DNA of 64,000 nucleotides. Source: Plecoglossus altivelis. Its lineage: Eukaryota; Chordata; Actinopteri; Osmeriformes; Plecoglossidae. Under the pieces are notes generated by a model. The model made no database searches. It was not told where the DNA came from and was given only the letters and a program-made list of their open reading frames with translations. This document shows positions 44,193 to 55,790 of this stretch, piece by piece (position 1 is the stretch's first letter; every line of letters begins with the position of its first letter). A program made the position numbers and the translations under genes. Where the stretch lies: NCBI GenBank assembly GCA_036571765.1, contig BROE01000009.1, positions 5,300,225-5,364,224 on the forward strand, written 5' to 3'.

Positions 44193-44960
44193 CCCTCACT
44201 TCCTCCCGCCTCATCCTCCTCACTTCCTCCCCCGCTCTTCCCTCTTCTTCCCCTGCTTCCTCCCCTCTTCCCTTTCCCTCCTTTTCCTCCTCTCTTCATC
44301 CCTCTCATCCTCCGCCTCTTCTTCCTTTTCTTCCCCTCTTCCTGCCACTCTTCTCCCCCCTCTCGCTCAGGACACAAATGACTCTTCTAATCATCCCATT
44401 AAAACTGCACCATTCTTTGCCCCCCCCCCCCCCCCCCGCCGCCGCCTCTCTGTACCCGCCCACGCTCCCACCCACCCCCTCTAATCAGCCTGTTTGCTGC
44501 CTGTCTCATACAGCCTGATATCGAATCCAATGGATTTGGTCTCTTTAGCCTTATGAGTGGGGGACTGAGAGGACATCCTCCCTCACTTCCTCCACCTCTT
44601 CCCCTCTTTGCTCCTTCTTCCTCCCTCTCCCTTTGCCCACTCCCTTTTCCTCCCCCTCTTCATCCCTCTCATCCTCCGCCTCTTCTTCCTTTTCTTCCCC
44701 TCTTCCCAGCCTGCACTCTTCCTCCCCCCTCTCGCTCAGGACACAAATGACTCTTCTAATCATCCCATTAAACTGCACCATTCTTTGGCCCCCCCCCCCC
44801 CCGCCGCCGCCCTCTCTGTACCCCCACCCCCACCCCTCCTCTAATAGTTTTCAATACAGCACATGTTTTGCCTGCCTTGTATCTCATTTACAGCTTGATT
44901 CCGAATCAATGACATTTTGGTTCCTCTTTAGCCTTATGAGTGGGGGACTGAGAGGACAGA
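44193..44960. repeat. Imperfect tandem duplication of about 370-385 bp
   Basis: A pyrimidine tract, the words 'cgctcaggacacaaatgact' and 'cttctaatcatcccatt', a poly-C run, a (CCG)n patch and 'ccttatgagtgggggactga' occur in the same order twice. 'gacacaaatg' is at 44371 and 44740, and the 'gtgggggactgag' word recurs about 380 bp on. Copies differ by many small indels and substitutions between conserved words. Confidence 0.9.
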
Positions 44961-45444
44961 GCCAGGCAGAGATGGAGATAGAGAGACAGGCATCGAGGGG
45001 CCAGGGCTGAGAAACCAGACAATTCATGCGTGAAGCATTTAGCTATTGGCCATCTCAACGCATGACTAACTGTTCTTCAGTCACCCATTTCATTTATTAA
45101 TATCTATAATAAGCCTTTCTGATAGCAGAGCTCTCTAAAAGCATTTTTCTCTCTCTCTTCTCTGTCTCTCTCGATCTCTCTTTTGGTCCCTCGCTCTCTC
45201 ACTTTCTCTGTGCCTTTCAAACACACACACACACACGCACACACAAACACTCTCTTACTCTCTCTCTCCCTCTCCATCTTTCTCTCCCTCTCTCAGGTGG
45301 CGTTGATATTTGGCCCTGCGCAGATTAAGAGGGAGAGGGAAGGTGAATTGACTGCACCTGCCCTCCTATGAGAGAGATAACAAGGCCATGCCACCATCCG
45401 CATCACACAGATGAACTGTGTGTTTGTGTGTGTGCATTCCTGTA

Positions 45445-45475
<31 letters not shown>

Positions 45476-46546
45476 CACCAACTTGGCTCTCTGTCCAGAG
45501 TGTCCGAGTAGCAAGGCTGCAGTGAGCACGGCTGGGCGGAATCAGAATAATGGTCCACAAATTCACTCTTTAGCATTTATCAACCAACAATAAATATCTT
45601 ACATTGGCCCTTGTGATATATCATTCATATTTAATTGGGATGCATCCAGTGTTGTCAGGTCCACAGGTCTGAGTGAACTTTCTTTTGATTGGATGGAGAA
45701 GAGTGTGGGGAGTATGCACAGTACAGCAGGCTTGTGTGTGGTCACCACCGCTGGGAACGGAGCCCAGTCAATCAGCAGATAGCCCTAGGCCTCAGGCAGA
45801 GCCTTGGCCTCAAGTCAGGACACGCCTGCTCCCCAGCACCACGCGGCCCCACTCGCTGCACCTCCATCTCTCCCTCTCCCGCCACCGCTAGCCAGCACGC
45901 CTATGAGCTAATTAACATGTATATGAACATATGAATAATACATGCAGCTATATGTTTTGAGCTGGAAAGCTTGCTGCTCCAGCGTAGCACGGTGGGTGAG
46001 TCAGATATGTCAGGTTAGCTCCGTTTGCTTTCGATTGGAAGACTTCCAGTTGGATTTCTCGCAGGTCTAAAATGCCTGTCTGTTTGAGGATAGAGGGTGG
46101 ATATTTGTGTTTGTTTACAGTTCAGTAAAGAGCTTAACAGTTTCTCCTATGTGGACAGATCCACAGTAAAAAAAAGAAAAGCTTGGTGTGTGACTGTACA
46201 GACAAAATGTTAAAATGATATGTCTGTTTGTAAGTACCTAAGCAATATTGTTAAACAGCATAGTGGAACATGTACGGAGGCATGATAATGCTAACATGAC
46301 TTCCTCCTGGCTGCATGTCCCTGAGGAGTCTGGGTAATGTAGTCAGACCTGTCTGTCATTCTACTTGATATACACATTTGGTAATTGAATTAGGTTGAAG
46401 AGGGGTTCTGCCAAATTGACTCTGAAAGGGGGCAGGGAGATAGTAAGAGCTGCTTAGGATGTGGAATGAAATGACGTTTTCTATTTTATGAAATTTCCTC
46501 CAGCAGTTTGAGAAAGCTTACCAGTATATTGAAAGAGGCTGTATTC
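44961..46546. other. Unique sequence with CT, CA and GT arrays
   Basis: CT-rich patches lie at 45150-45215 and 45250-45297. A CA run lies at 45220-45247 and a GT run at 45445-45472. The remainder is unique and carries no recognised gene. Confidence 0.65.
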
Positions 46547-47065
46547 TAGCCCGGTGTCAAGTGTGTACTATCCACGTTGTCTAGTGTGTACCATCCACAC
46601 TGTCTAGTGTGTACTAGCACCAGTGTCAAATGTGTACTAGCCCCGGATTCTAGTGTGTACTATCCACGCTGTCTAGTGTGTATTATCTACGCTGTCTAGT
46701 GTGTACTAGCCCCGGTGTCAAATGTGTACTAGCCCCAGTTTCTAGTGTGTACTATCCATGCTGTCTAGTATGTACTAGCCCCAGTGTCAAGTGTGTGCTA
46801 GCCGCAGTGTCAAGTGTGTACGAGCCCCAGTGTCAAGTGTGTACTAGCCGCAGTGTCAAGTGTGTACTAGCCCCAGTGTCAAGTGTGCCCTAGCCCCAGT
46901 GTCAAGTGTGCTCTAGCCCCAGTGTCAAGTGTATACTAGCCCCAGTGTCAAGTGTGCACTAGCCCTAGTGCCAAGTGTGTACTAGCCCCAGTGTCAAGTG
47001 TGTACTAGCCCCAGTGTCAAGTGTGCACTAGCCCCAGTGTCAAGTGTGCACTAGCCCCAGTGTAC
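46547..47065. repeat. 23-bp minisatellite, about 22 copies
   Basis: Units of 'agtgtcaagtgtgtactagc' plus 'ccc'. The left part is more diverged ('ctatccacgctgtctagtg'), the right part more uniform. This gradient suggests recent expansion from the right side. Confidence 0.95.
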
Positions 47066-48696
47066 TGTATGTGATGGGGTCCTGGCCAATTAGCAGAGCA
47101 GACAGCCTCCTGTGGTGTAAAGGCCTATTGTTTCCAGAGGGTCACAGAGAGCTTGTTACTCAGATTAATAACACTCTCTGTGTTCCTCTGCTGTTCATCT
47201 GCTGTCATCTCTAAAGGAGAGCGGCATCTCGCAACCACAACTGTGAGGCTTAATTGTCACAGACTCCTTTGTATGTGTGTTTGTGTGTGTGTGTTTGTGT
47301 GTGTGTTTGTGTCTTTCCCTTCTCTGTCTTAACGTAGCTGAGATCAGTGTTTCCTGCATCATGTCTCGGCGCCGTGGTAACGCGTTGACAGGAACACTGG
47401 GGATGTTGAGGACATGATGCTATTAAATGATATCGACATCAATGAGCCATTCTGATTCTGAACTTTCTCTTTTTTTTCTCCTCCCTTTGTCCCTCTCCCT
47501 CTCGTTCGTTCTCGCTCGCTCGCTCTCCTTCTCCCCAGCTGTCTTTTACTCTCTCTCTCTCTTTCTTGCCTCTTTCGTCTCGCTCGCTCTTTCTCGCTTC
47601 CATCCCCTCATCTCTGCCCCCCCCTCCCTCTCTGTCTCACTTACAGCATTTCATATTATGCAGATCCTTTAATTAAACTCTGCCGACGGTTGGGTTTGTT
47701 TTTGTCTCAGCGTGCCGTCGCTGAGCTCTGGGAGAATTAGCATGGCTTGGAAGTGTGTGGGCTCAGTGTCTCCCCACCCCTGTGTAACAGAACCCTCTCA
47801 GCCGCACTGGGAAGACGCCTCACATCACACACACACGCACTCCCCCGGCCTGTGTCGTTTGGAGAAAGAGATTCGGGAAGACAAATTGGTGACAAATTTG
47901 ATGATTTGTTCATCTGAGGTGAAGTGAGGTTTTTTTTCTGGGGTTTTTCTGCAGCGTAGGTGGTTCGGCCCCAGAGTCCCCAGCATATGACTCTCTTAGG
48001 GGGACTTCTTGGTCTCACGGTAGACATTTCACAGGTGACCTAGGTTTAATCACCACCTGTCACATACCTGTCCAATACAGATCCGCACCCAGCACATGAT
48101 AGTCTCCCGCCACTGCGTGCTTCTCACGTTAGCCCTCAGCTAGAGGTGTGCATCCTTAGCATATGGAGGCTGATAGTGATCCAAGTCCAGGTAGTGTTTC
48201 ATGACTCTGCTGGGCTGCAGCCTGCAGCTGGAGTGTTATCTACCAGAGGCTATCAGCCTCCCTCATCTGGCCTCCTGATGGGGCCTGGAGCAGACGGCCT
48301 CATCAGGCCCTGCACTGGTCCTGTCTCTGCTGCTCCACCACAGACACACTGCTACTGTACCACCATCCCGCCCCAGGAACTCTCTCCAGGGAGGTGATTG
48401 GCTGTGTTCTACGGCAGACCGGGACGTTCATATCCAGTTAAGAACGAGCACCTCCTGCTGGTTCTGTCTGGCTCATTTCCTTCCTGTCCTCGGACGCCTC
48501 GGAGTCGATCCCGTGGGCAGAGCCTCTGAAGGGGGGCCGTCCTGTTCTCCCCCAGGGGGCCGGCGCTTCTCTCCCGCTGCTCGGTGGGAGGGACTCGCTC
48601 ACGAGGTGGGGGAGCGGGATGAAGCTGTGGGACACAAACATGCAAACCACCCATAATGCGCCCTGGATCAGAACCATGTCTGCTTAGACTGAACCA
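47066..48696. other. Unique sequence with GT run and CT tract
   Basis: A GT run lies at 47273-47312 and a CT-rich tract at 47465-47640. The rest is unique, including a GC-rich block at 48430-48690. Confidence 0.6.
48438..48677 (-). CDS. Unassigned 79-codon reading frame with signal-peptide-like start (doubtful)
   Basis: On the minus strand, ATG in a good Kozak context (GACATGG) opens a frame beginning MVLIQGALWVVCMFVSHSF. That is a hydrophobic stretch of the length and order expected of a secretory signal. A polar tail rich in Pro, Gly, Ser, Glu and Arg follows, with a stop after 79 codons. I do not recognise a family. There is no cysteine in the tail and no clear dibasic cleavage site beyond DRK. 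It lies in a GC-rich island in the npas3 intron, on the opposite strand. A chance frame is the more likely explanation. A different minus-strand frame is also open across the same bases. Confidence 0.13.
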   Translation of the reverse strand: MVLIQGALWVVCMFVSHSFIPLPHLVSESLPPSSGREAPAPWGRTGRPPFRGSAHGIDSEASEDRKEMSQTEPAGGARS

Positions 48697-48864
48697 CCTT
48701 AGAGAGGGGGAGAGAGGGGGAGAGAGGAGGAGAGGGGTAGGGAGGGGGGGTAGCAGAGTGACAGAAAGAGAGGGAGAAAGGGAGGGGTGGAGGAGGGGAG
48801 CAGATTGAGATAAAGAGAGAGAGTGGGTGGGTGAGTGAGAGTGAGTGAGAGAGAGAGAGAGTGT

Positions 48865-48902
<38 letters not shown>
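48697..48902. repeat. GA-rich microsatellite region
   Basis: Purine-rich array with 'gggagagag' and GTGA variants, ending in a pure (GA)n run at about 48870-48901. Confidence 0.92.
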
Positions 48903-49240
48903 CCTTAATTGACAATTTCTTGAAAATTGCTGAAGGGAAAGACAAAAGAACAGGCTTGGGTTGCCAGGCAGCAGAATGCCCTCTCTCATCACAGCCTATG
49001 TGATTGAGCCTATACAAAATCGATTTATTTCTCGGGTAACTCAGAATAATTGAAATACAGACAACGTTTGGTTCCAATTTACCAGCAATAAAGTTGTAAT
49101 AGGGTTTTCTCTGCAATTTTAGCCTTAATGCACTCATTCTAAAGAGCAGTATTTTGCCAGTCGAACAAATAGCATCACTGGAGCTGGCCAGCAGTAATAG
49201 TCCCACATTGATGCACACATTAAACTTGTTAAATCAATTC
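48903..49240. promoter_or_regulatory. Candidate conserved non-coding element
   Basis: Repeat-free block with 'ccttaattgacaatttcttg', 'aaaatcgatttatttctcgg' and 'ttgttaaatcaattcaggc'. The call is based on composition and context only. Confidence 0.33.
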
Positions 49241-50210
49241 AGGCAGACACTTTCTAAAGTGCCATGCCTGTTCTCTCTCTCCTCCACCCTACTCATAGAC
49301 GCTCCGCGTATCAATCACCTCCATCCCCGTCTTTAATGATTCAGACTTTTTTTGTTGGTAATTATTTCTGCCATGGCAGATGGATGGACAGATCGGTGAG
49401 AGAGAGAGAGAACTACCTGAGTGAGGCTGTATTTATGCCCTGGTCTAATAGACCTGATGTAGCTACATGTTGATAATGAACGTGCATGACAGCACATTGC
49501 TCAGACAGACTTCTATAAGCCACCTGATGGATCTGGCCTCTGAGTATCTCCCTACTCACACTCCCCCAGCCTCCAGAGTGGTTCAGAGGCTGGGGAGAGC
49601 CTGAGGAGAGGCTGGGGAGCGGCAGAGGTTGTAATGAGTATTATGGTATGGTAAAGTAGTGTCTCTAAGACCCAGGGGTGAGACGTACAGCTTAATTACA
49701 TGTTCTGGGTGTCTGTTAATGACACTCCCCACTGGCTGACAATCACGTCTGATATACACACACTGGCTGTAAATAACCTACAGAGACCTGACTTGTCCTG
49801 ATATACGCACACTGGCTGTAAATAACCTACAGAGGCCTTGCTTGCCCTGTTCAGACAAGTCAGTCAGTTTGAAACGTGGGTCCATGCGTACTGTACGCGT
49901 GTGTATTATGGAGTGATGTGGAAGTGTTTCTTCTGATACAGTATTGGAGTTCTGTAGCCAGCTGGTTCCCATGTAACACCAGCTCCAGTAATTATACTGT
50001 CTCACTTCATGTGTGTTACTGCATGGGAGCCAGCTACTGGAGCTGTCCAGGTAAGCTGGCTCCAGTAATTATACTGTCTCAGAGAGGCTGAATCCTGTCT
50101 GCTTGCCCGGCTGGCAGCTGCACCGGCATTATAGAGTCGTTGAGCTAATCGATTAAAAGCGCAGAAACAGGGGAGATGTCTGACAGGACTGTACTAAGAT
50201 GAAATTAGTC
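49241..50210. other. Unique sequence with two small duplications
   Basis: A 49-bp unit containing 'cactggctgtaaataaccta' occurs twice in tandem (49751-49799 and 49800-49848). The words 'ctccagtaattatactgtct' also occur twice, about 80 bp apart (about 49981 and 50060). A short GA run lies at 49397-49411. No gene was seen. Confidence 0.8.
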
Positions 50211-51656
50211 AAGGGGGGAGGATGGCGGGAGGGGTGTGTGCAGGAGGCATGGTGGCCACAGGTGACCCGGACCCCCTGTGGGACGATGAGGTTGGCAGGG
50301 AAGAGTGGCGGGGGAGACGAGGGAGGGGGGAGGAAGGGGGGAGGACAGCAGCGCGAGCTGATCCCCGTGTAATTAGACAGACGTGTTTCAACAGGATTTC
50401 CAAATTATTACCAGCCCAGGAGAGAGGGAGACGAAGGGAGGGTGGGACGGAGGGATGGAGAGAGAGAGGAATGGAGCGAGGGAGAGAGAAACACGGCACG
50501 CAGGGGATCAGGGGGGGGGGCGGTGGAGGGGGCTGCAATGAAAAGCAGGGAGGGGGGGGTGGGGGGATTTGTGCTTTCCAGCTAACTTGGCATCCATCCA
50601 GTGTGGCTGAAAATTACACGAAATTATTCAGCTGCAGGGGAATGTGAAATCAGACTAATTGCCTTTTGAGGTAGCCTGTAGCTGCACACTTCTGGACCGG
50701 CCAAGACTGGACGGCGCCTGGTTCCTCTGCTGCGCTGCCACCCCTGTGGCCTCCCACCCCCACTTCCCCCCCCCACCCCCACCCCCTTCCCCCCCGCTGC
50801 CCCGCCCCCACTGCCCCTCCCTCGGCCCTGGCCTCGCCTGCAGCCCTCCACCTAAATCGATTTCACAGCTGATAGTCCTCCGAATCAACACATTTTACAT
50901 TGCATGCTGAGTTCGCTTTTAAATGTAAATGTGCTGTAAACAGCATTGGGCCTGCTCTCCCCCATGCAGGCAGGGGAACACGGACACTCGAGCAGAAATG
51001 TAGTTACTTCAAACGCCCCGCTTTGACTCGGCCTGATCTTGGTCTGAACGCAGTGATCCACCCTCCGGTTCAGCTTCTCTGGCGCTGGAGAAAAGAGTCC
51101 GAAAACACGTCCACGTGCGCAAACTGTTTGGTGAAGTCGGAGACGAGAGAGGGAGCGGGGAAACGACAGATCGTCCCGTCTGATGAAACAGAGAGCTGTT
51201 CTGACGTGTTAGGTTGTGGTGGCGCTTGATCACATGTCCCTTGTGTTTAGATGTTTGTGTCAAGTCAGCTGCACGACCCTCTGGTCAGGGAGTTGCTTTG
51301 TGAACAGCTTTGAGCCTCCTAGTCTGCCAGCCTGTGCTCTGTATCAAAGAGTCACAGGCAGACAATGGGATGCCAGGAAGCTTTTAGAAGAGAGAAAAGC
51401 CTAAATAAACGGTCTCCGACTGGCTAATTGGGTCTTCGATTGATCTGCTTTGGGTCCTCTTTTCTGCTGTCGTCCTACGTGCCTGAACTCCACTTTCTAT
51501 ATCTGAGGCAAGCATCAGAGGACTTTTATTCTGCACTTTATCTTTCTATCATCACACACTTACTCTAGTTTTGGTCCATCGTTCCCCTCCCCCCCAGACA
51601 CACACACGTCTCCCCCCTCCCTCGCCCACACCATTAGGTCATGCCATCTGAAAAAA
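50211..51656. other. G/C-rich and unique sequence
   Basis: G-rich purine patches lie at 50211-50350 and 50415-50570, and a C-rich patch at 50755-50825. A CpG-containing block at 50950-51230 includes 'ccacgtgcg', an E-box. AT-rich words at 50855-50945 may be conserved. No exon was recognised. Confidence 0.55.
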
Positions 51657-51720
51657 TAAAAAATGGAGGTGGGGGGGTGGGTGTTGGGGGAAGGGGAGGG
51701 GTGTTGGGGGGCAGGGAGCA
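51657..51720 (+). other. G-quadruplex-prone tract
   Basis: Seven or more G runs of three to seven bases within 64 bp on the + strand, that is on the npas3 transcript strand. Confidence 0.8.
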
Positions 51721-52380
51721 TTTTATCTCGTTCCAAAGCGCATAATCACAACAATTACTGAGCACTTTGTAGGGGTCTGTCACTTGTGAGCGTGAGATCA
51801 TCTCAGTCTGGCATTACTGCCTCTGCCCCAGCCTCAGCTGTGGCTGCCGAACACTCTCTGTGCAATAAAAAGGCCTTTTGAAATCATCTAACGCTTGTTT
51901 GGACTACGGCGGCTGTGTCTAATGTTGAAACACCTCCTCATTCCCCTCCTGTGGGCCAAATGGCTCCGTGGGAAATCGGTTAACAACACCAAGACGAAGC
52001 TGTTCTTCTGAGGAAGGCTTTGGTGCCTGTTTAGATGATGTTGTTGTGGTCGTGGTTGTCGTTTCCATGTGTTGTTGTATTTTGTGTTTGTGTCAGGGGG
52101 TGGAGCTTGGCTGTTTGGAGGGACGGGGGGACGGGGGGACGGGGGCGGGGGGTGGAGATCAGAAAGTGAAGATTTGTTGTGGTCTAATGATGAGGAAGCC
52201 GATGTCACTCGTTCATGTGCATTCAGGGTTTAGTACAGGTTATACTGAAGGGCTGGGACCGAGGGGGGAGGAACCAGGTAGGGAGGGGAGATTGGAGGGG
52301 AGAGATGGGGTTTCTCCCTGTAGACATGCACCTGTGGAGGAGAGAGGGAGAAGAGGAGGAGGGAGTGGTGGAGGCATGAA
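51721..52380. other. Unique sequence and a second G-rich tract
   Basis: Unique sequence. At 52117-52155 the 8-bp unit 'ggggggac' repeats three times and is followed by further G runs, a strong quadruplex motif on the + strand. A purine-rich patch lies at 52255-52375. Confidence 0.7.
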
Positions 52381-52745
52381 GCAGGTGAGGCTGTGAGCAG
52401 AGAGGCTGGTGAGCCAGAGAGGCTGTGAGGCTGGAAGAGGCTGTGGATGCAGGAGAGGCAGGTGAGGCTGGAGAGGCTGGTGATGCAGGAGAGGCTGGTG
52501 ATGCAGGAGAGGCTGGAGAGGCTGGTGAGGCAGGAGAGGCTGGTGAGGCTGGAGAGGCTGGTGAGGCTGGAGAGGCTGGTGATGCAGGAGAGGCTGGTGA
52601 GGCTGGTGATGCAGGAGAGGTTGGTGATGCAGGAGAGGCTGTGAGCTGAGAGGGCTGGTGATGCAGGAGAGGCTGGTGAGGCTGGAGAGGCTGGTGATGC
52701 AGGAGAGGCTGGTGAGGCTGGAGAGCCTGAAGAGGCTGGGGTCTG
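52381..52745. repeat. 9-bp minisatellite, about 40 copies
   Basis: Units alternate between 'gaggctggt', 'gatgcagga' and 'gaggctgga', giving an 18-bp higher-order period. Reading frames stay open on both strands (Ser-Pro-Ala repeats on the minus strand), an artefact of a 9-bp period. Confidence 0.95.
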
Positions 52746-52753
52746 GGCAGGAT

Positions 52754-53225
52754 CGTCATCATTGGGCTGTTGTCTTGATGTTTTGCTTTGTGTCTGCTTG
52801 GGGAGAAGGTTCAATCCTCTGCACAGCAAGGCAGGCCTCCCTATCACACTGGCTCTATTTCTGTACCAAAGGCTGTGTTTACACTCGCTTCAGACACCAG
52901 CCAATACTAAAATTAGTCCTTGGCTGATGTTCTCCCCCTTCCTCCCCGGCCTCTGCTGGTGTGTCTAGGCATTTTTTGTCATCATTGGCACGGTGTTTGT
53001 TTCTCTTGAGTTGTTGGTTTGCTTGTTGTTCTATGGCTGGGAGAAGGTTTCAATGTACTTTCTGCACAGCAAAGGCAGGCCTCCCTTATCGACACTGCGT
53101 CTATTTCTGTAACGAAAGGTCATTGTTGTTGGTACGTTGTACTCTCGTTCCTTAGAGCTTCCCAGCCATTATATTGAATAGTTAGTTTCCTTGGCTGTGA
53201 CTTGTTCTCGGCTCCGGGATTCCAT
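52754..53225. repeat. Noisy local duplication of about 225 bp
   Basis: The order 'gtcatcattgg', 'gggagaaggtt', 'ctgcacagcaa', 'ggcaggcctccc', 'ctatttctgta', 'ttccttggctg' occurs in the first copy (52754-52978) and again in the second (52979-53225). In the second the same words are broken by extra or missing single bases and short insertions. The error style is that of an unpolished long read. Confidence 0.85.
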
Positions 53226-53514
53226 TAGTGGTTGCCTTCCTTCTTCCGCTCGTAGACCTCCATCCGTCCTCGTCTTTACACACGATAATAGAGACTGGCT
53301 CGTCTCGGCAGCCTCGCCACTTCTAATCAGTTTTTCCTTTGACTAGAGCAGTTAAACTATTTTATGGCAGTCGCCCTCAAAGCCTAGCAGTCTTAAATTC
53401 TCCCCCTGTAATGGTAGATTAATTTCAGGCTGCCTAATGCAATCCAGGACAAAATACTTTAATGTGCTACGTAGGTTCAGGCAGAGCTGGGATGAAGCAA
53501 CTGCAGAACAGAAA
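53226..53514. other. Unique sequence, possibly low quality
   Basis: It follows the noisy duplication. No gene was recognised. Confidence 0.5.
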
Positions 53515-53870
53515 TCTCTCAGTCTGTTCTTCTTCCTGTTCCTCTGTCTCTACCTCAGTCTGTTTCTCAGTCTGTACCTCAGTATGTTCCTCTGTCTCTA
53601 CCTCAGTCTGTTCCTCTCTTTACCTCAGTCTGTACCTCAGCTATATTGCCTTAGTCTATACTTCAGTCTGTACCTCAGTCTCTACTTCAGTCATTACCTT
53701 AGTCTATACTTCAGTCTGTACCTCAGTCTCTACTTCAGTCATTACCTTAGTCTATACTTCAGTCTGTTCCTCAGCCTGTTCCATTGTCTCCACCTGAGTC
53801 ATTACCTCAGTCTCTACCTCAGTCATTACCTTAGTCTATACTTCCGTCTGTTCCTCAGTCACGACCTCAG
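53515..53870. repeat. 12-bp minisatellite (CTCAGTCTGTAC type)
   Basis: About 28 units varying as 'ctcagtctgtac', 'ctcagtctctac', 'ttagtctatact' and 'ttcagtcattac'. Two longer blocks near 53655-53760 are repeated, showing multi-unit amplification. Open frames give Leu/Ser/Tyr repeats and are not genes. Confidence 0.94.
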
Positions 53871-54214
53871 TCAGGTTGCTGGTAAGCCTGTTGATACCCT
53901 CTGCTCCAAGCATCTCCACATCTCCAGTTTCCTTTACTAATTTTCCACCAAGGGCAATGCTTTCAGCTTCTCTCATCTCTCTCTCTCGCCCTCTTTTTCC
54001 TGCACACACGCACACATACAGTACACACACTAATACCAGATAGCTCCAGTATAGTATAGTGGAGGTCATGTAGTGTGTTCAGCGTTCCTGCAGGACTAAT
54101 AAAGTGTCTATCGAGACACACACACAGATAAGGAGCGGAGGGTGATAAGACTGTGGCCTGCTGCTACCTTCAGCCTGTCTGACTGTCTCTGACGTTGCAT
54201 GAATACATCTTCAC
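53871..54214. other. Unique sequence
   Basis: Short CA patches near 54001-54030 and 54115-54127. No gene was recognised. Confidence 0.6.
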
Positions 54215-54645
54215 ATGGTGTCTCTCTCCTCCCCTCTCTGCTCTTCTTTTCCTCCTCTCCTCTCCTCCCATTTTTTCTTTTCTCTCCCCTCTTCTCTTCT
54301 CTCCTCTAATTTTCCTCCTCTCTTCTCCTTCCATATTCTCCCCTCTCTCCTCTCCTCTCCTCTCTCTTCTCCCCTCCTCTCTTTTCTCCTCTCCTCTCTC
54401 CTATCCTCCCCTCTCTCCTCTCTCCTCTCCTTCCCTCTCTCCCCTCCTCTCTTCTCCTCTCCCCTCCTCTCCCCTTCTCTCCCCTCCTCTATTCTCCCCT
54501 CCTCTCCTTTCCTCTCCCTTCTTCTTTCCCTTTCTCCTCTTCTCTTCCTTCCTCTTCTCTCCCCTCTCCTCTCCTCTCCCCTCCTCTCCCCTTCTCTCCC
54601 CTCCCCTCCTCTCCTCTCTTCTTTCCCTCCTCTCCTCTATCTGAC
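54215..54645. repeat. CT-rich homopyrimidine tract (CCTCTC units)
   Basis: About 430 bp, almost purine-free, built from cctct/cccct words with partial tandem order. Confidence 0.93.
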
Positions 54646-55191
54646 TTGGGTGTAGTAGATAGCAGGAGCCCCTACTAAATCACCACTGACCAGCCAGCAC
54701 AATGAGGAAACTAATTCTCCTGTTTAACTCAACATTTGCAGTACGATGACTTGTACCTTAATGGCTATTAATTATTTCTTGTCGCCCCGTCCTTCCTCTT
54801 CTTCTTTACCCTCTCCAACCGTACCCTCCCTCCCACCCTCCCTCCCTCCCTCAGACCCTCCCTCCCTCCCTGACTCCTTCCTTGACTCCCTCCCTCCCTC
54901 TCCCCCCTTCCTCTCCCCTCCCCCACCTAGTGTAGTCAGCGGATTCTGTCGTTTTATCTAATGCATAATGTTCATTTCAGACCTTAATTACGTTTAAATG
55001 AAAATTGGCTGAGGAGGAGTAGGATGGATTGTGGGAAGGCGTGGGAGCGTGCGGCGTGTCCCGGGGACTCCACGCCGAGATGAGACCAGAGCTGAGCGGT
55101 TCAGAGTTCATTAATTTTTACTGCTCAGGTAGTTTCCCCCGGAGTGGGTCTCTGATTCTGACTGAAGCACACACCAACCCTGCGACTAGGC
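54646..55191. other. Unique AT-rich blocks around a (CCCT)n tract
   Basis: Unique blocks at 54646-54785 and 54940-55191 flank a (CCCT)n tract at about 54815-54925. Both blocks contain TTAATTA-like or CATTAATT words and may be conserved elements. Confidence 0.5.
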
Positions 55192-55411
55192 AGCTGTGTG
55201 TGAGTGTGTATGTGGGTCTGTGTGTGTCTGTGTGTATGTGTGTCTGTGTGTCTGTGTGTGCGTGTATGTGTGTCTGTGTGTGTGTGTTTGTAAGTGTGTG
55301 TATGTGTCTCTCTGTGTGTATGTGTGTCTGCGTGTGTGTGTATGTGTGTATGTGTGTGTATGTGTGTGTATATGTGTGTGTGTGTCTGTGTGTGTGTGTA
55401 TGTGTGTGTTC
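55192..55411. repeat. Compound GT array with TCTG and TATG units
   Basis: 220 bp of alternating GT-based units with 'tctgtgtg' and 'tatgtgtg' variants, a long imperfect microsatellite. Confidence 0.94.
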
Positions 55412-55745
55412 ACTGATGCTCCCACGTTGTATAGAGCCTCAGTGTGTTTCTGCAGCAGTAGACAGGTCCATTGTGCGTGGTGCATTAGCAGTTTGTGATA
55501 ACGTTCCTCTCCCATAGATTACCCCAGGCTTTGCTCATTAGGGAGAGGCAGAGAGGGAACATGGTGGACAGAGGGACAGAGAGAGAAGGTAGGAGAGGGG
55601 GCAGGAGAGAGAGAGAGAGAGAGAGAGAGAACATGGTGGACAGAGAGAGAAGGTAGGAGAGGAACGTAAGGAAGGACAAAGGGGTGGGGTTCATAAAAGG
55701 TACGTTACATTTCCCATTCATTTAGCAGACCCCTTTATCCAAAAT

Positions 55746-55790
<45 letters not shown>

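Noticed and set aside
48409..49218. 269-codon minus-strand frame
   Set aside because: Its middle is a (GA)n microsatellite read as Ser-Leu repeats, and its ends have no recognised similarity. Only the shorter 79-codon frame in another phase was kept, as a doubtful candidate.
52223..52847. Ser-Pro-Ala repeat protein on the minus strand
   Set aside because: Artefact of a 9-bp repeat that stays open in several frames.
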